Shown: one piece after another, positions 1 to 10,118 of the stretch
How the letters are laid out: every line of letters begins with the position of its first letter
How positions within the stretch are numbered: position 1 is the stretch's first letter
Assembly: GCF_002127325.2 (NCBI RefSeq)
Contig: NC_035443.2
Span: 148,132,415-148,196,414, forward strand
Length of the DNA stretch: 64,000 bases
From: Helianthus annuus
Taxonomy: Eukaryota > Streptophyta > Magnoliopsida > Asterales > Asteraceae
Direction: 5' to 3'
Position numbers and translations under genes: made by a program
The notes under the pieces: generated by a model
Seen by the model: the letters and a program-made list of their open reading frames with translations, nothing else
Database searches by the model: none
What the model was told of the DNA's origin: nothing

Positions 1-281
1 GGAGAGGATTTTAGTGTGCCATAAGGATGAATGAGAATGCAAGAAATTTCTATTGAATTCTGGGATGATTTTTACAACTGCATTCTATGCCTTAAAAATT
101 TTGTGTATTAATATTTTTAAGGCTGGGTTTTTCAGTAAACTCTAAATTCAAGAATTCAAATTTTTTGAATGGCGAAGTTGATTGAGAGTTCTCTATGGTT
201 TAATGAATTCCGTCTCCTTAGCTTTAATTCCTACCCTTAGTTTCTTGTGTCTCTTTAGGTCAATGCTTTCATCATGTCTTT

Positions 282-1204
282 TTAGAAATCTCTGTGTGTT
301 GAGTCTATGGACTGTGGACTAGAACAATCTTCCAAGTTATTGCCTTCTTCGTCTTCTAAGTTGATAATGTGTTGTAATTGTAAGGTGTCTCCTTCCCCTG
401 CAAAGGGTAGAAGCATTCTCCAGACTGGTTTTGTATAGATTTGTATATAATGTCCTTCACCTACCAAGTGATAATTCCTCCATGGATAATAATCAGGAAG
501 TTCTGGGGTTTCCTAATATTTTTTGATAAATTGTGTAAAATTATCTGGACTTTTTTCATCTGAATGACTTAACCAAGGTAGAGTTGAAAACTCTATATCA
601 GTTTTTGTCATTGATGTCTGTAGATGATATTGATGGCATATATTACTTTTATGTTCAATGAAAATCCTTTTTCTTGCTGGTCTATATGTGTATGCATCTG
701 TATAAGGGAATGAGGAAATTATTTTACAACCAATGATCGAAGTCGTTGATCTAATTGCCATATTTCCTGCAATTAGAATGACCTTTTCTCCAAGCTGGTT
801 GAGAAGATCTTCTGTTTTTCTGTCTAACTTTATTTCCAAATAATCAATCATACCATGATGATAAAATTGAATTATCTGCTCATTTGTCAACTTTGTAGGA
901 TGATGTATTTGAAGTAATAGAAGACCAGTTCCATCTCTGCAAATGTTTGAACCTCTTCAGGTTCTATGTAAAAGCCACTTACCCCAAAATGTTCTCTTGC
1001 TGTTTCTATAGCCTTTTGAAAATCTGTAAAGCCTTTGTAAATTGGATTGGGGCATTGGATATATTTAGCCACAGTTTCCCATTTATTAAAAATACCAATT
1101 TTTGTGCCTCGAAATATGACATAATGGGTAAACTTAGGTCTCTGTGGTTTCTCAGGTGTTTTACTGCTTTGTTCATAAAAATAAATGCTTAATGCATTTA
1201 ACAC
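282..1204 (-). pseudogene. Caulimovirid ORF VI-like (viroplasmin/transactivator), minus copy
   Basis: The upstream part (1204-887) holds a viroplasmin domain like the RNase H1 N-terminal domain, seen as YVIFRGTKIGIFNKWE followed about 20 residues later by KGFTDFQKAIETARE. The downstream part (890-282) holds the region shared with the plus-strand copy. The two parts are in different frames that overlap near 955-887, so a frameshift separates them. A TAG interrupts the second part at 513-515, where the other copy reads CAG. No ATG opens the upstream part. In caulimoviruses this protein forms inclusion bodies and supports translation reinitiation; this copy is broken. Viroplasmin assignment is strong; assignment of the downstream part to the transactivator core rests on position. 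Confidence 0.72.
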
Positions 1205-1220
1205 CTGGACTTTAAAGGTT

Positions 1221-1894
1221 GAGGTTCAAACATTTGCAGAGATGGAACTGGTCTTCTATTACTTCAAATACATCATCCTACAAAGTTGACAAATGAGCAG
1301 ATAATTCAATTTTATCATCATGGTATGATTGATTATTTGGAAATAAAGTTAGACAGAAAAACAGAAGATCTTCTCAACCAGCTTGGAGAAAAGGTCATTC
1401 TAATTGCAGGAAATATGGCAATTAGATCAACGACTTCGATCATTGGTTGTAAAATAATTTCCTCATTCCCTTATACAGATGCATACACATATAGACCAAC
1501 AAGAAAAAGGATTTTCATTGAACATAAAAGTAATATATGCCATCAATATCATCTACAGACATCAATGACAAAAACTGATATAGAGTTTTCAACTCTACCT
1601 TGGTTAAGTCATTCAGATGAAAAAAGTCCAGATAATTTTTCACAATTTATCAAAAAATATCAGGAAACCCCAGAACTTCCTGATTATTATACATGGAGGA
1701 ATTATCACTTGGTAGGTGAAGGACATTATATACAAATCTATACAAAACCAGTCTGGAGAATGCTTCTACCCTTTGCAGGGGAAGGAGACACCTTACAATT
1801 ACAACACATTATCAACTTAGAAGACGAAGAAGGCAATAACTTGGAAGATTGTTCTAGTCCACAGTCCATAGACTCAACACACAGAGATTTCTAA
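1221..1894 (+). pseudogene. Caulimovirid ORF VI-like C-terminal part, plus copy
   Basis: This is the right arm of the inverted repeat. It is open from about 1224 to the TAA at 1892 and has no viroplasmin domain because the repeat begins at 1221. The first in-frame ATG encodes MIDYLEIKLDRKTE. It lacks the nonsense codon of the minus copy. The product would be a truncated ORF VI protein with an acidic tail (NLEDEEGNNLEDCSS). A TATA element lies about 210 bp downstream, as expected for the gene just upstream of a pararetroviral promoter. The domain itself was not recognised directly; the call rests on the adjoining viroplasmin region of the other copy. Confidence 0.6.
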
Positions 1895-2101
1895 AAAGAC
1901 ATGATGAAAGCATTGACCTAAAGAGACAGGTGTACACAACATTTCTAGACAGATTGTTGCCCAGCACATGCATCTGAAAAAGAATCCATTATTGTAGATA
2001 GTGCCTATTGTCTTTTTCTTTCTTTTATTTGTATCCGTTTATTTTTCTGACACTAGAGCAATATGTACAGTGTTTTGTTTGTAGGATAGCCTTTCTTTTT
2101 G

Positions 2102-2115
2102 CCTATATAAGGCAT
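2102..2115 (+). promoter_or_regulatory. Pararetrovirus-type TATA box
   Basis: CCTATATAAGGCAT has a strong TATATAA core 210 bp after the ORF VI-like stop, the place of the pregenomic RNA promoter in caulimovirids. A start site would be expected near 2135. The matching position of the left arm (about 94) reads TTTTTAAGG and lies at the edge of the unrelated segment, so only this arm keeps the box. Confidence 0.55.
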
Positions 2116-2201
2116 AGAATGCAGTTGTAAAAATTATCCCAGAATTCAATAGAAATTTCTTGCATTATCATTCATCCTTATGGCACACTAAAATCCTCTC
2201 C

Positions 2202-2882
2202 GTCACTCCTTAGCCTAACCTCCTAGCCCCTTAGTTTCGTTCATTGTTCTTCATATTATATTCCAAAAAAAAAAGAGTCTTTTTCACCTTTTATTACCCC
2301 TTGTTCAACTCGCTGTGCATAAATCTCAAGTTTTACTCAAGCTTCTACCTTCACATTCAGGAGCCATTTTCTTGTTACCCACTGTAAGAAATTTTTTATT
2401 ACCCCCCTTATTTACTTTTTACTGTTATATTTTTACTTTTTACTGTTCTTTCTTTTAAAATATTTCTTATATATTTCTGTTATTTCTGGTTATATTTCTT
2501 TTTACATATCTATGTTTATATTTTTGTTTATATTTTTGTTTATATAGGGCCTTATGGTTTCTCCACAAAACAATACAAGCACAGACATCAAATATGTCTC
2601 TCTTTCCCTCTCGATATCACACAAACAATCACAGGGATTCATCTTCTTTTCTTGAAAAGAAAGACCCCAAAGCACATATATCATCTCATCCTCCCCATCA
2701 GTTTAACATAGAAACAACACACCCACATGAGCCCTCTCTCTCGACATATTACCGGCAACCGGAGTCGGAGGTCCGACCGAACTCCGGCGCCACCACTCCC
2801 GTCGGAAAGCATTCACACCCCCTTCTCTGTGACGTTTGACCGGTGGAAAACATCAACCGACCGCCGGTCGGTTCAGTTATCC
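2202..2882. other. Unassigned sequence between pararetrovirus and LTR block
   Basis: AT-rich, with T-rich runs and repeated TTACTTTTTACTGTT and TTTATATTTTTG words (2400-2550), then a more GC-balanced stretch (2740-2880) rich in CCGG and ACCGA. Short open frames exist here, but none has a recognisable domain or splice context. Confidence 0.4.
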
Positions 2883-3237
2883 TGTCACACCCCAACCGAT
2901 GGCGTAAACATCGGGATGAGACGTACAAATTGCTTAAAACAACATAACACTATTATGACAATATGAATTAAATTCATTTCATTAAAACTAAAGAGTAATA
3001 CATTGTTCCAATTAGTAAACATAAATTCAAACATTGTTTAATTGCTAAAATGGGTTTCTAGGTTCATCCTAGCTTGTTTTCTTGATCACTTCGTCTAACA
3101 ACCTGCAACATGTATTAAAATAATATCAATAAAAATGTTGGCGAGTATACAAGTTTTGTATGTAGCATAATAGAATAAAATGTTTAACGTGCTCATATCC
3201 AACATGAATACAATGATACAAGTTACTACTTTGCCAT

Positions 3238-3314
3238 TCAATATCGTTCAACATCGTTCAACATCGTTCAATATCGTTCAACATCGTTCAAATATCGTTC
3301 AAATATCGTTCAAC
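3238..3314. repeat. ATCGTTCAAC-type microsatellite
   Basis: About seven tandem copies of a 10-12 bp unit of the form ACATCGTTCA or AATATCGTTCA. Confidence 0.85.
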
Positions 3315-3800
3315 TTCACAATACCCCAAGACTCAAGGGCATTGAGATTAACACGTTCAACTTACATAGCATAAGAGATTAACAAGCATCAAATTGTTTC
3401 ATGTTTAAATGTGGATAGAGTGTGATTAAAACAAGACTCAAGTGTTGTGTAATTTGAATATGGAATACATGTTGCACCCAAATGTGTTTAAAACGAAAAT
3501 GGGATCGATTATACTCACATTGATCGCATTGCGTTTTCTTGTAATGACGCTCGAGTAAAGATAGAGAATTCCAAGAGAATGAAAATGGTTATCCTAGATG
3601 TTTAGAATAACACGTAACGAACCCGTTAAAAATTATATTTTATCACATTACTAAGGTTAATGTTAATAATTCGTTAGTTATTTATCCATTGACCAAAGAC
3701 AAATAATCCTTTTATTAATAATTCACATATTATATCTTATCTTGTTACTAAAATTTATGGTTAAAAGACTCATAGTTGACATTTTATTTATGTAAATAAA

Positions 3801-4959
3801 CTAGTTGATGCCCCGCCCGCGTTGCGGGGCGATGGCCGAATAATTCTCAACCAATTAAAAAAACAGTATTATAGTTTTGTTAGGAAAAAAAAACGATGAC
3901 AAGACCGTAGTTCTGAGCTCAGGGCAAAACTATAGTTTGTCAGGATTAATGAGCGAATGTTAGGCAGCTCCTTGACATGGAAAAAAATTTAATCCAGTCA
4001 ACCAATTAAAAAACACTTTTATAGTTTTGCTAAAAAAAAAAACTAAAACGATAGCGATACTGTAATTTGAAGTGAGGGCAAAGTTGTATTTGTTGACTTG
4101 GGTAAAATCGTAATTTGCCAAAAGTTAAAGTGATGGTAATGCTATAAATTTGAATCGGAGACAAAATCGTAATATAACTATGCACTAAAGATAAAATCGT
4201 AATTTTAAGCTGGGGACAAAACTATATTTTTAATTTAAACTCGGGCAAAATCAAAATTTTGAAATGATGGCAAAATCGTAATTTGAATTGGGGGGCGAAA
4301 GCATAGTTTTATTTTGAAGCAGTCGAAAACATAAATTTAAACTTAATGCGAAATCATATTTTTTGAAAAGGGCGAAAATGCAAAGTCGTCATTTTTAGTT
4401 TGGGCAAAAGCAAAAATTTATTTTTAACTGGGGCCAAAATTGTAGTTGTAATATGGGGAAAATAATAATTTTGAACCGAGAGCAAAATCGTAATTTTGGG
4501 CGAGGGACAAAAACGTAATTTCTTTTGAAGTGGGGGCGAAAATATAATTTTATTTTAACCTAAGGACGAAATCGTAATTTTAAAGCGAATATAAACCGAG
4601 GGCAAAATCGTAATTTTGGGCGAGGGACAAAAACGTAATTTCTTTTGAAGTGGGGGCGAAAATATAATTTTATTTTAACCTAAGGACGAAATCGTAATTT
4701 TAAAGCGAATATAAAATTTTTAAACCGAGGGCAAAATCGTAATTTTGAGCGAGGAACAAAAACGTAATTTTATTTTGAAGTGGGGGCGAAAATATAATTT
4801 TATTTTAAATTAAGGACGAAATCGTAATTTTAAAGCGAATATAAAATAATAAAGCCGTTGGTCCAATAGGGGAGTACCACACAGCTGTGTGGCACTATTC
4901 CCCCAATCTTCCTTAGCTGTGTGGCACTATTCCCCCAATCTTCCTTTTGTTATAGTAGA
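3801..4959 (-). mobile_element. Non-autonomous Helitron
   Basis: Read on the minus strand, the element starts TCTACTATAAC (at 4959) and ends with the hairpin CCCCGCAACGCGGGCGGGG followed by CATCAACTAG and a host T. A 5' TC, a 3' hairpin about 10 nt before CTAG and insertion next to T are the defining Helitron ends. No Rep or helicase is encoded. The interior consists of degenerate ~30-40 bp repeats around GCAAAATCGTAATTTT. The element at 39002-39844 has the same ends and interior style. Confidence 0.8.
4474..4848. repeat. Three tandem ~120-bp units inside the Helitron
   Basis: Units start at 4474, 4594 and 4723 with AACCGAG. The first two are nearly identical; the third carries a 9-bp insertion and several substitutions. 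A second direct duplication follows at about 4882-4945 (unit TGTGTGGCACTATTCCCCC). Confidence 0.85.
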
Positions 4960-5082
4960 GAATGTAGAGATTCAGTTAGAAAGGAAGCAATTCATAAATA
5001 ACAAAAATCTTTTACCATTCATGAGTTTTACCAAGGGAAAACTTAAGAAAATACATTAAACTTATACAAAAGCTGCGCTCCT

Positions 5083-5224
5083 TCCTTTTGAAACAGTTTA
5101 AAAAAAACTTCCTTTTAAAACAGTTTAAAAAAAAACAAGAAGTGCAGCGAATATGTCGGAGACAGGGATCGAACCCGTAACCTCCGACTTAACATCAGCC
5201 GTGCCAACCACTACTCTGCGTTAA
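5083..5224 (-). mobile_element. tRNA-derived SINE
   Basis: On the minus strand the sequence has an A-box-like TAGTGGTTGGCACGG (5213-5199), then a perfect B box GGTTCGATCCC (5176-5166), then a tail with runs of T (5136-5127). This is the layout of an RNA polymerase III promoter in a tRNA-derived SINE. It does not fold as a complete tRNA, so it is not called a tRNA gene. Confidence 0.65.
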
Positions 5225-6960
5225 ACAGACTGTGTTTTATTTGAGTTTTTATTACTTTTATGCGTTAACAGCGAGTTATCTTCTTCACAAAATAAAATAC
5301 ATCGATACAGTTCGTTTCTATTATTCAAACTTCCTTTTGATTCAGGTTATTTATAAGGTAAGGGAGGGTGAATGACAACAGTAAGCGTAGAACAAAAGAC
5401 ATAAGAAAGTTTATATACCGAACTGATGAGACGTCGTTTTGCGACTCCGGCAACGCGACTTGACCTCAGGTGATGCTTGGTTCTCCGGCAAGGTTGCGGT
5501 GTTCCACGGTGAACGAGACGTAACAAAAGGAGTCCCGACAAGCTCCGTACGGTTCCGGAGAAACTCCGAGGACGTCTCCGATAATGTAGGCTTTCTCCGG
5601 TGCTCGATGATGCAAGATTTCCTGTCGTGCCCACCTTACGTAACTCCAGTGAGTTTGTGGATGATGCGAAAAGTGTAGTTTGTGAGGGATGTATTGAGCA
5701 GAATTGTCGAGGTGAATAGTGAGAAGGACCTTCGGTTTTATAGTGTTCACAAGCCTCGTACATTATGGAAGAGGTTATGATAAGTTTGGAAATGGGTTGT
5801 GATGAGTTGTATGTGTTTTAGAATATGTTTAGGTCCGTGATTGTTATTAAAATAGGAAACGCGTAAACGATTGCAATCCCGATCAATCATCGAAATCAGT
5901 AAAGAAGGAAATGAATATTGTTGCTGCTTCTGTTCTTGGCGACAATTAAAAAGGAATTCAAAAGGAACTTTCCAATGCAGGAGCTAAACAAAAGAGCTGG
6001 AGGAGGTCACGTTTGAATTAATATGGTCACATTGAAAAAATAATATTTTATTAACTATACTAACTAGATTTTATTAACTAATTAATATTTTAACTCAATA
6101 TAGATTATGCTAAATAATTTTAATACATGAAGTATTAAAAATATTAGTATGAAAAATATATAATAAATTTGCCATTAATTATTTAATTAAATAAATTAAC
6201 GCTCAATCGGTTAATTAAGTTTGCAAAAAATATCCAAGCTTCAAGTGTTAGGATCCAAAATTCAAAACGGGTCGGATTTTGGAAACGGGTCAATTTTGAC
6301 GGGGGTTACATATCCGGCGGTGTTTGTTTTTGACCGGCGGGTTAATGATGTTGGTGATGACTATAATCATGGCAGCGGCGGTTAGAGATGTTGACGGTAA
6401 TGAGGACGCTCAGAAAAGAGTGGAGGACCAACGGCTAGAAGCCGTTTGATTTCCGGCGAAGAACCATCGATCGGTGGCGGCGATGGTGCTGGTTCTCTGA
6501 CGAAAGCTCCGGTAAACCCCCTCCCCGTTCTATTTTCATCTCCTTTCTATTTTGTGACTGATGACGATGTGGATTGTGGTGGCCGGCACCGACAGGTCGG
6601 CGGAGCCGTCGGGTTACCGGCCGACGGTAAGGCAGCAGTGGTGGTATATCTCGGGCTTCGGTTCAGTGATGGTTCAGCTTCATGGCTGGGTCGAGTGACA
6701 CAACAGGAAAGTCGGGTGTTTGGTTCGAGTTGTTTTGGAACGGTTTGGTCCGGGTCGTGGTTCGAGCACATCTGAAGGTACGGGTTCAGATTCAAGATTA
6801 TTTTCGTTTGAATTTTCATCTCGGTTCAGGTTCGAGTAGGTGTTACAGATTCGAGTTATGTTTGTTTCGGTCAGACGGTTCGGTTCGTGGTTCGGGTTGA
6901 CTCGGTCAAACCGAGTCAACTCGGTCAACTCAGACCCGGTCAACTCAGTCAACGTTCCAA
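5225..6960. other. Unassigned sequence of the LTR-like block
   Basis: 5340-5770 is GC-richer than its surroundings and holds a 138-codon minus-strand open frame without a recognised domain, preceded by TATAAAA at 5744-5738. 6000-6240 is very AT-rich. 6280-6960 is rich in GGTTCGG and GGTCAACTC words and ends in a near-palindrome around 6896-6955 (GACTCGGTCAAACCGAGTC). I see no supportable gene. Confidence 0.4.
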
Positions 6961-8449
6961 CACATTCCGCAAATGATTTAGAATGAACAATATTTACGTT
7001 AATTATTCCCTATGTTTATTATGTGATGACGAGCTCGAACCAATTCAGATTAGTGGTTAATTTACATTTTGTCGTTTTTACGAAGTTTACACATATTGAT
7101 ATTGGCTATTGTTGAATTTTGAAAATTATAACGACAACTTGTGTTGTCGGGGCGTCCAAAAACAGAGGAAACTCTGCCCTTTTTTTCGAGAAAATTTGTA
7201 AAAACAACACCTTTTATTATATAACGAAAACCAATCGGATTCAAACGACTTTTAAAAAACTAGATACAAATGCATGTTATTTCGACGACACTTTATAACT
7301 TACAAAAGACGACGATGACGCAAACTATTTTACAAAATAAATATAATTTCTTATATTTATATTTCAAACGTTAAACTCGAATCCTCTTTATAAATAAATA
7401 TCGTTACATATTTATTTCCGACGCAAAAAAATCGATTCTCTTATAAAAATAAATATAGTTATATATTTATTTTCAAACACGACAAGTCAACGATCATTTT
7501 ATAAAAAAATATAACTTTGATATTTATTTCAAACGCCTAAACGGCTTACGATATATAATACGAGTTTATTATATATTCTTTTCATGAAACATTCGTTACA
7601 CACACGTACGACTTCACGAGACGGCTAACACGATTACAACAATATATTTATATATTTTTTTATAAATATTTATATACTCTAAAATCTTTCGAAAACTAAG
7701 TATGTATAGACTTAGTAAATTATCATGACAATAAACGAAACTTAGCAAGTATAACTTCTTCGTTTCTTTTAAGTTAACAACAAACCGTCGAATCGTGCGG
7801 TCCACGATTCGGTAGAGCTCGGTGACACGTAGTTAGTTACCGCTTTTATTTAGAAACTTATTAGATATTCCGTGTTAGGAATATTGTAGAACGCACACTA
7901 GCAAGTCAAGTCTTGGAAACGACATCACGCAGTCGTAATTAGCTAGCTTTGCACAGGAATATTCAGGCGAGTTCATAACCCCACTTTTTTACAATTTTAC
8001 ATTTTTTTTAAATGTTTTCGGGGTGGAAAGACATGCACTTTTTGCAAAGCATACAAGAATTACATATTTCTAAACCATTTTACAAGCAAGTTTTAACTGA
8101 CACAAATGGTTTACGAAAAACTTATGTTTTATACCGGTTTTTCAAACAAGCGTATTTTTCGAAGTATGCATACACACGAGTTCTAGTTTTCTAAACTACG
8201 GGAAAATACAAATACAAGAGTTTACAAGATACAAATGTTACAATGTTTACAAATACATGATACGAATAGTTATACGATATGAATTGCCTATGAACTACTA
8301 GGTCATGTGAGCATAAACTTAATACTGAAATGCTAGACTAAATACTGAAATGCCATACATTCATAATTAGGGACGAAGGTTAGATCTAACGGGTACGGCC
8401 GAACCCCACTCATGGTCAAAACTAGTACCTAGTAGTGCTTCGGTGTCCC
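6961..8449. other. AT-rich part of the LTR-like block
   Basis: Three degenerate ~60-bp repeats occupy 7370-7540, each with a TATAAAAATAAATATA-like core followed by TATTTATTT. No coding capacity was recognised. Confidence 0.4.
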
Positions 8450-8597
8450 AAGGAGTCAGAACGAGTACTTTGATAAGGAGTCATAACGAGTACTTTGACA
8501 AGGAATCAGAACGAGTATTCCGGCAAGGAATCAGAACGAGTATTCCGACAAGGAATCAGAACGAGTGTTCCGACAAGGAGTCATAACAAGTACTCCC
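8450..8597. repeat. 25-bp minisatellite, six units
   Basis: The unit reads AAGGAATCAGAACGAGTATT plus CCGAC. Six head-to-tail copies vary at a few positions (AGTC/AATC, CAGAA/CATAA, ACTTTGA/ATTCCGA). Confidence 0.9.
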
Positions 8598-8929
8598 CAT
8601 GTCCTCACATGCCTTAATGACCTTGTACAAACATCCATTTAGTATGTTCATACACGCTTTTCATACATGTTTCCAAAGAAGTCTCTCAAAGATTTACAAG
8701 ATTGCTAGCACACAAACAAACTATGAACTCGCTCAACTTTATGTTGATTTTTCGCATGTTTCTTTCTCAGGTTACTTTTCAAAGTTATGACACGATTGGA
8801 ATAGGAGAACCATGTGGAGTCGAGTACTTAGTGGCATTCAATTTCTAAAAGACTTAGCTTATTTGCTTCCGCTGTGCAATGAAGATACCAGTCCAGTCAC
8901 GCCAATGCTCTGATATTCGGGGTGTGACA

Positions 8930-9704
8930 CTTTATAATACTTGACCATGAGAGATAATATATAAATGTATATATGTCTAAACTATAATAACCAAACCCTA
9001 AACGCTAACTAATTCATGGATTGTTGTTAAGAGCTACGGTTATAATATCTTAGATTAAAACTTCTCATGTTTGGACTTCCAATAGGCAAACTTGTGCCTA
9101 TGAAAAACACATAATCATGGTCTCCAAACTTGGGTATTTTGTCAAGATAATTTTTATGTACTTTACTACTAAGTAATCATCATGCATTGCCTTCCGATTC
9201 CAATATCTGTCGAAATCAGACGCCTCGTTTATCCTTGTAGGATAACCTGGAGTTTTCCCTAAACACTCAACGCATCAACTCACGTACACGGAAATTACTG
9301 CGCAAACAATGAGTATACTGATCTTTTTTACGCTTTAATGCACTTTTGGGTGTAACATGTATAATCTATCAAAATTCACAATGCACACAATCAGTCATAT
9401 TCAATCACTCAATCCACCAAACACACTATTTGTTATGCTTAGGTTTTTCATGCTAGAAAACATTCATGCACTCTATTTGTCATTAACTTAGCTAGCCCAA
9501 CTTAACAATTATAGCGCTATAGGAGTAGCGCACTTCCTGTTTGGGGTATTGTTAAGTCATTCAATCTTAAGGTCTTACTCACTTCGGTGGCGATGGATGC
9601 ACAATATACGGTCTCGTTCACTTCACTTAGACATTTCATCATACACTTGGTGTGCATACTACTTTCTAAGCACATAGTCGAAGTATCCTATGCTCATTTT
9701 CCCT
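8930..9704 (+). other. Old LTR fragment, left of the long LTR insertion
   Basis: The segment around 9310-9365 (TTTTGGGTGTAACATG) is the reverse complement of a motif in the Gypsy LTR at 41100-41160, so this is part of a related LTR in opposite orientation. The LTR at 9710 inserted at its right edge, with CTTCT duplicated. The continuation should be at 21758 onwards. Confidence 0.4.
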
Positions 9705-10060
9705 CTTCTTGTAACACCCTTATTATTATTTAACGATTTTTGTATAATTTACGAAGATAAACGGGTAATTAGAATTTCAAATACATTGAAAATACGGGTT
9801 TCATTAAACTTTCTTACAGAATTGAAACTATACAACATAACATGTGTGAGTTCGTCATTTAACATAATAACGATACGTAGTGCGGAAGCTTATTTCTTGA
9901 TCGTGTTCGGTTCTTCGTTGTGCTTGATCGTCCTCCGGTGCTAAAATTATACCTGAAACTCATAAAACATGAGTCGGATTAGTCATACGCAGTTTAAAAC
10001 GTGCGTAAACGAGTCCGGGAAGCGAAACTGATTAAAATAATTTTTTTTTGCCAAAAACAG

Positions 10061-10118
10061 TGCCTGTCGCGCCACGCGCCGGCACCACGTTGCTCCCTCG
10101 CGTGGCGCGAGGGAGACC
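10061..10118. repeat. GC-rich palindrome cassette in outer LTR
   Basis: A perfect 10-bp stem, CTCCCTCGCG and CGCGAGGGAG, with a TGG loop (10093-10115) lies beside a second GC-rich palindromic stretch (TGCC...GGCA, 10061-10084). It occupies the same place in the LTR as two unrelated palindromes at 12693-12742 and 46256-46394. Confidence 0.85.

Larger units (their letters stand above)
1..2201. mobile_element. Endogenous pararetrovirus fragment in inverted-repeat form
   Basis: Bases 1-955 are the reverse complement of 1221-2201, around a 265-bp spacer (956-1220). Both arms carry the same ORF VI-like coding region reading outwards. The spacer carries a viroplasmin domain belonging to the minus-strand copy. 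Homology is interrupted once: 94-249 in the left arm and 1928-2108 in the right arm are unrelated, although the flanks on both sides match. The left arm reaches base 1, so the repeat may continue outside the window. ORF VI followed at once by a TATA promoter is the order known for Caulimoviridae. Placement in that family is firm; the genus is not resolved. Confidence 0.8.
2883..8929 (-). mobile_element. Degraded long LTR-like block, probably Ty3/Gypsy
   Basis: The block starts TGTCACACCCCAACCGATGG and ends GGGGTGTGACA, so both termini show the TGTCACACCCC motif. The left 650 bp resembles the matching end of the Gypsy LTR at 40320: the segment ending in a GTATACAAGTTTTG-type motif near 3150 and the block near 3475-3540. 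A TATAAAA box on the minus strand (5738-5744) would suit an LTR promoter. No matching target duplication was found (TATCC left, CTTTA right), so this could be one old LTR or two joined pieces. A Helitron and a SINE are inserted in it. Confidence 0.4.

Noticed and set aside
947..1192. Plus-strand ORF in the centre of the inverted repeat
   Set aside because: It lies opposite the viroplasmin frame and has no motif of its own.
5160..5224. tRNA gene on the minus strand
   Set aside because: It has A and B boxes but no acceptor-stem pairing or clear anticodon arm, and a T-rich tail follows; a SINE explains it better.
6446..6952. Overlapping 90-109 codon ORFs on both strands
   Set aside because: They come from GGTTCGG/GGTCAAC low-complexity sequence; no domain or splice context.
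8450..8597. CRISPR-like array
   Set aside because: Units are contiguous with no unique spacers, and the window is plant nuclear DNA; it is a minisatellite.
2883..8929. Complete LTR retrotransposon
   Set aside because: The termini do not share a target duplication and no gag or pol motif lies between them.
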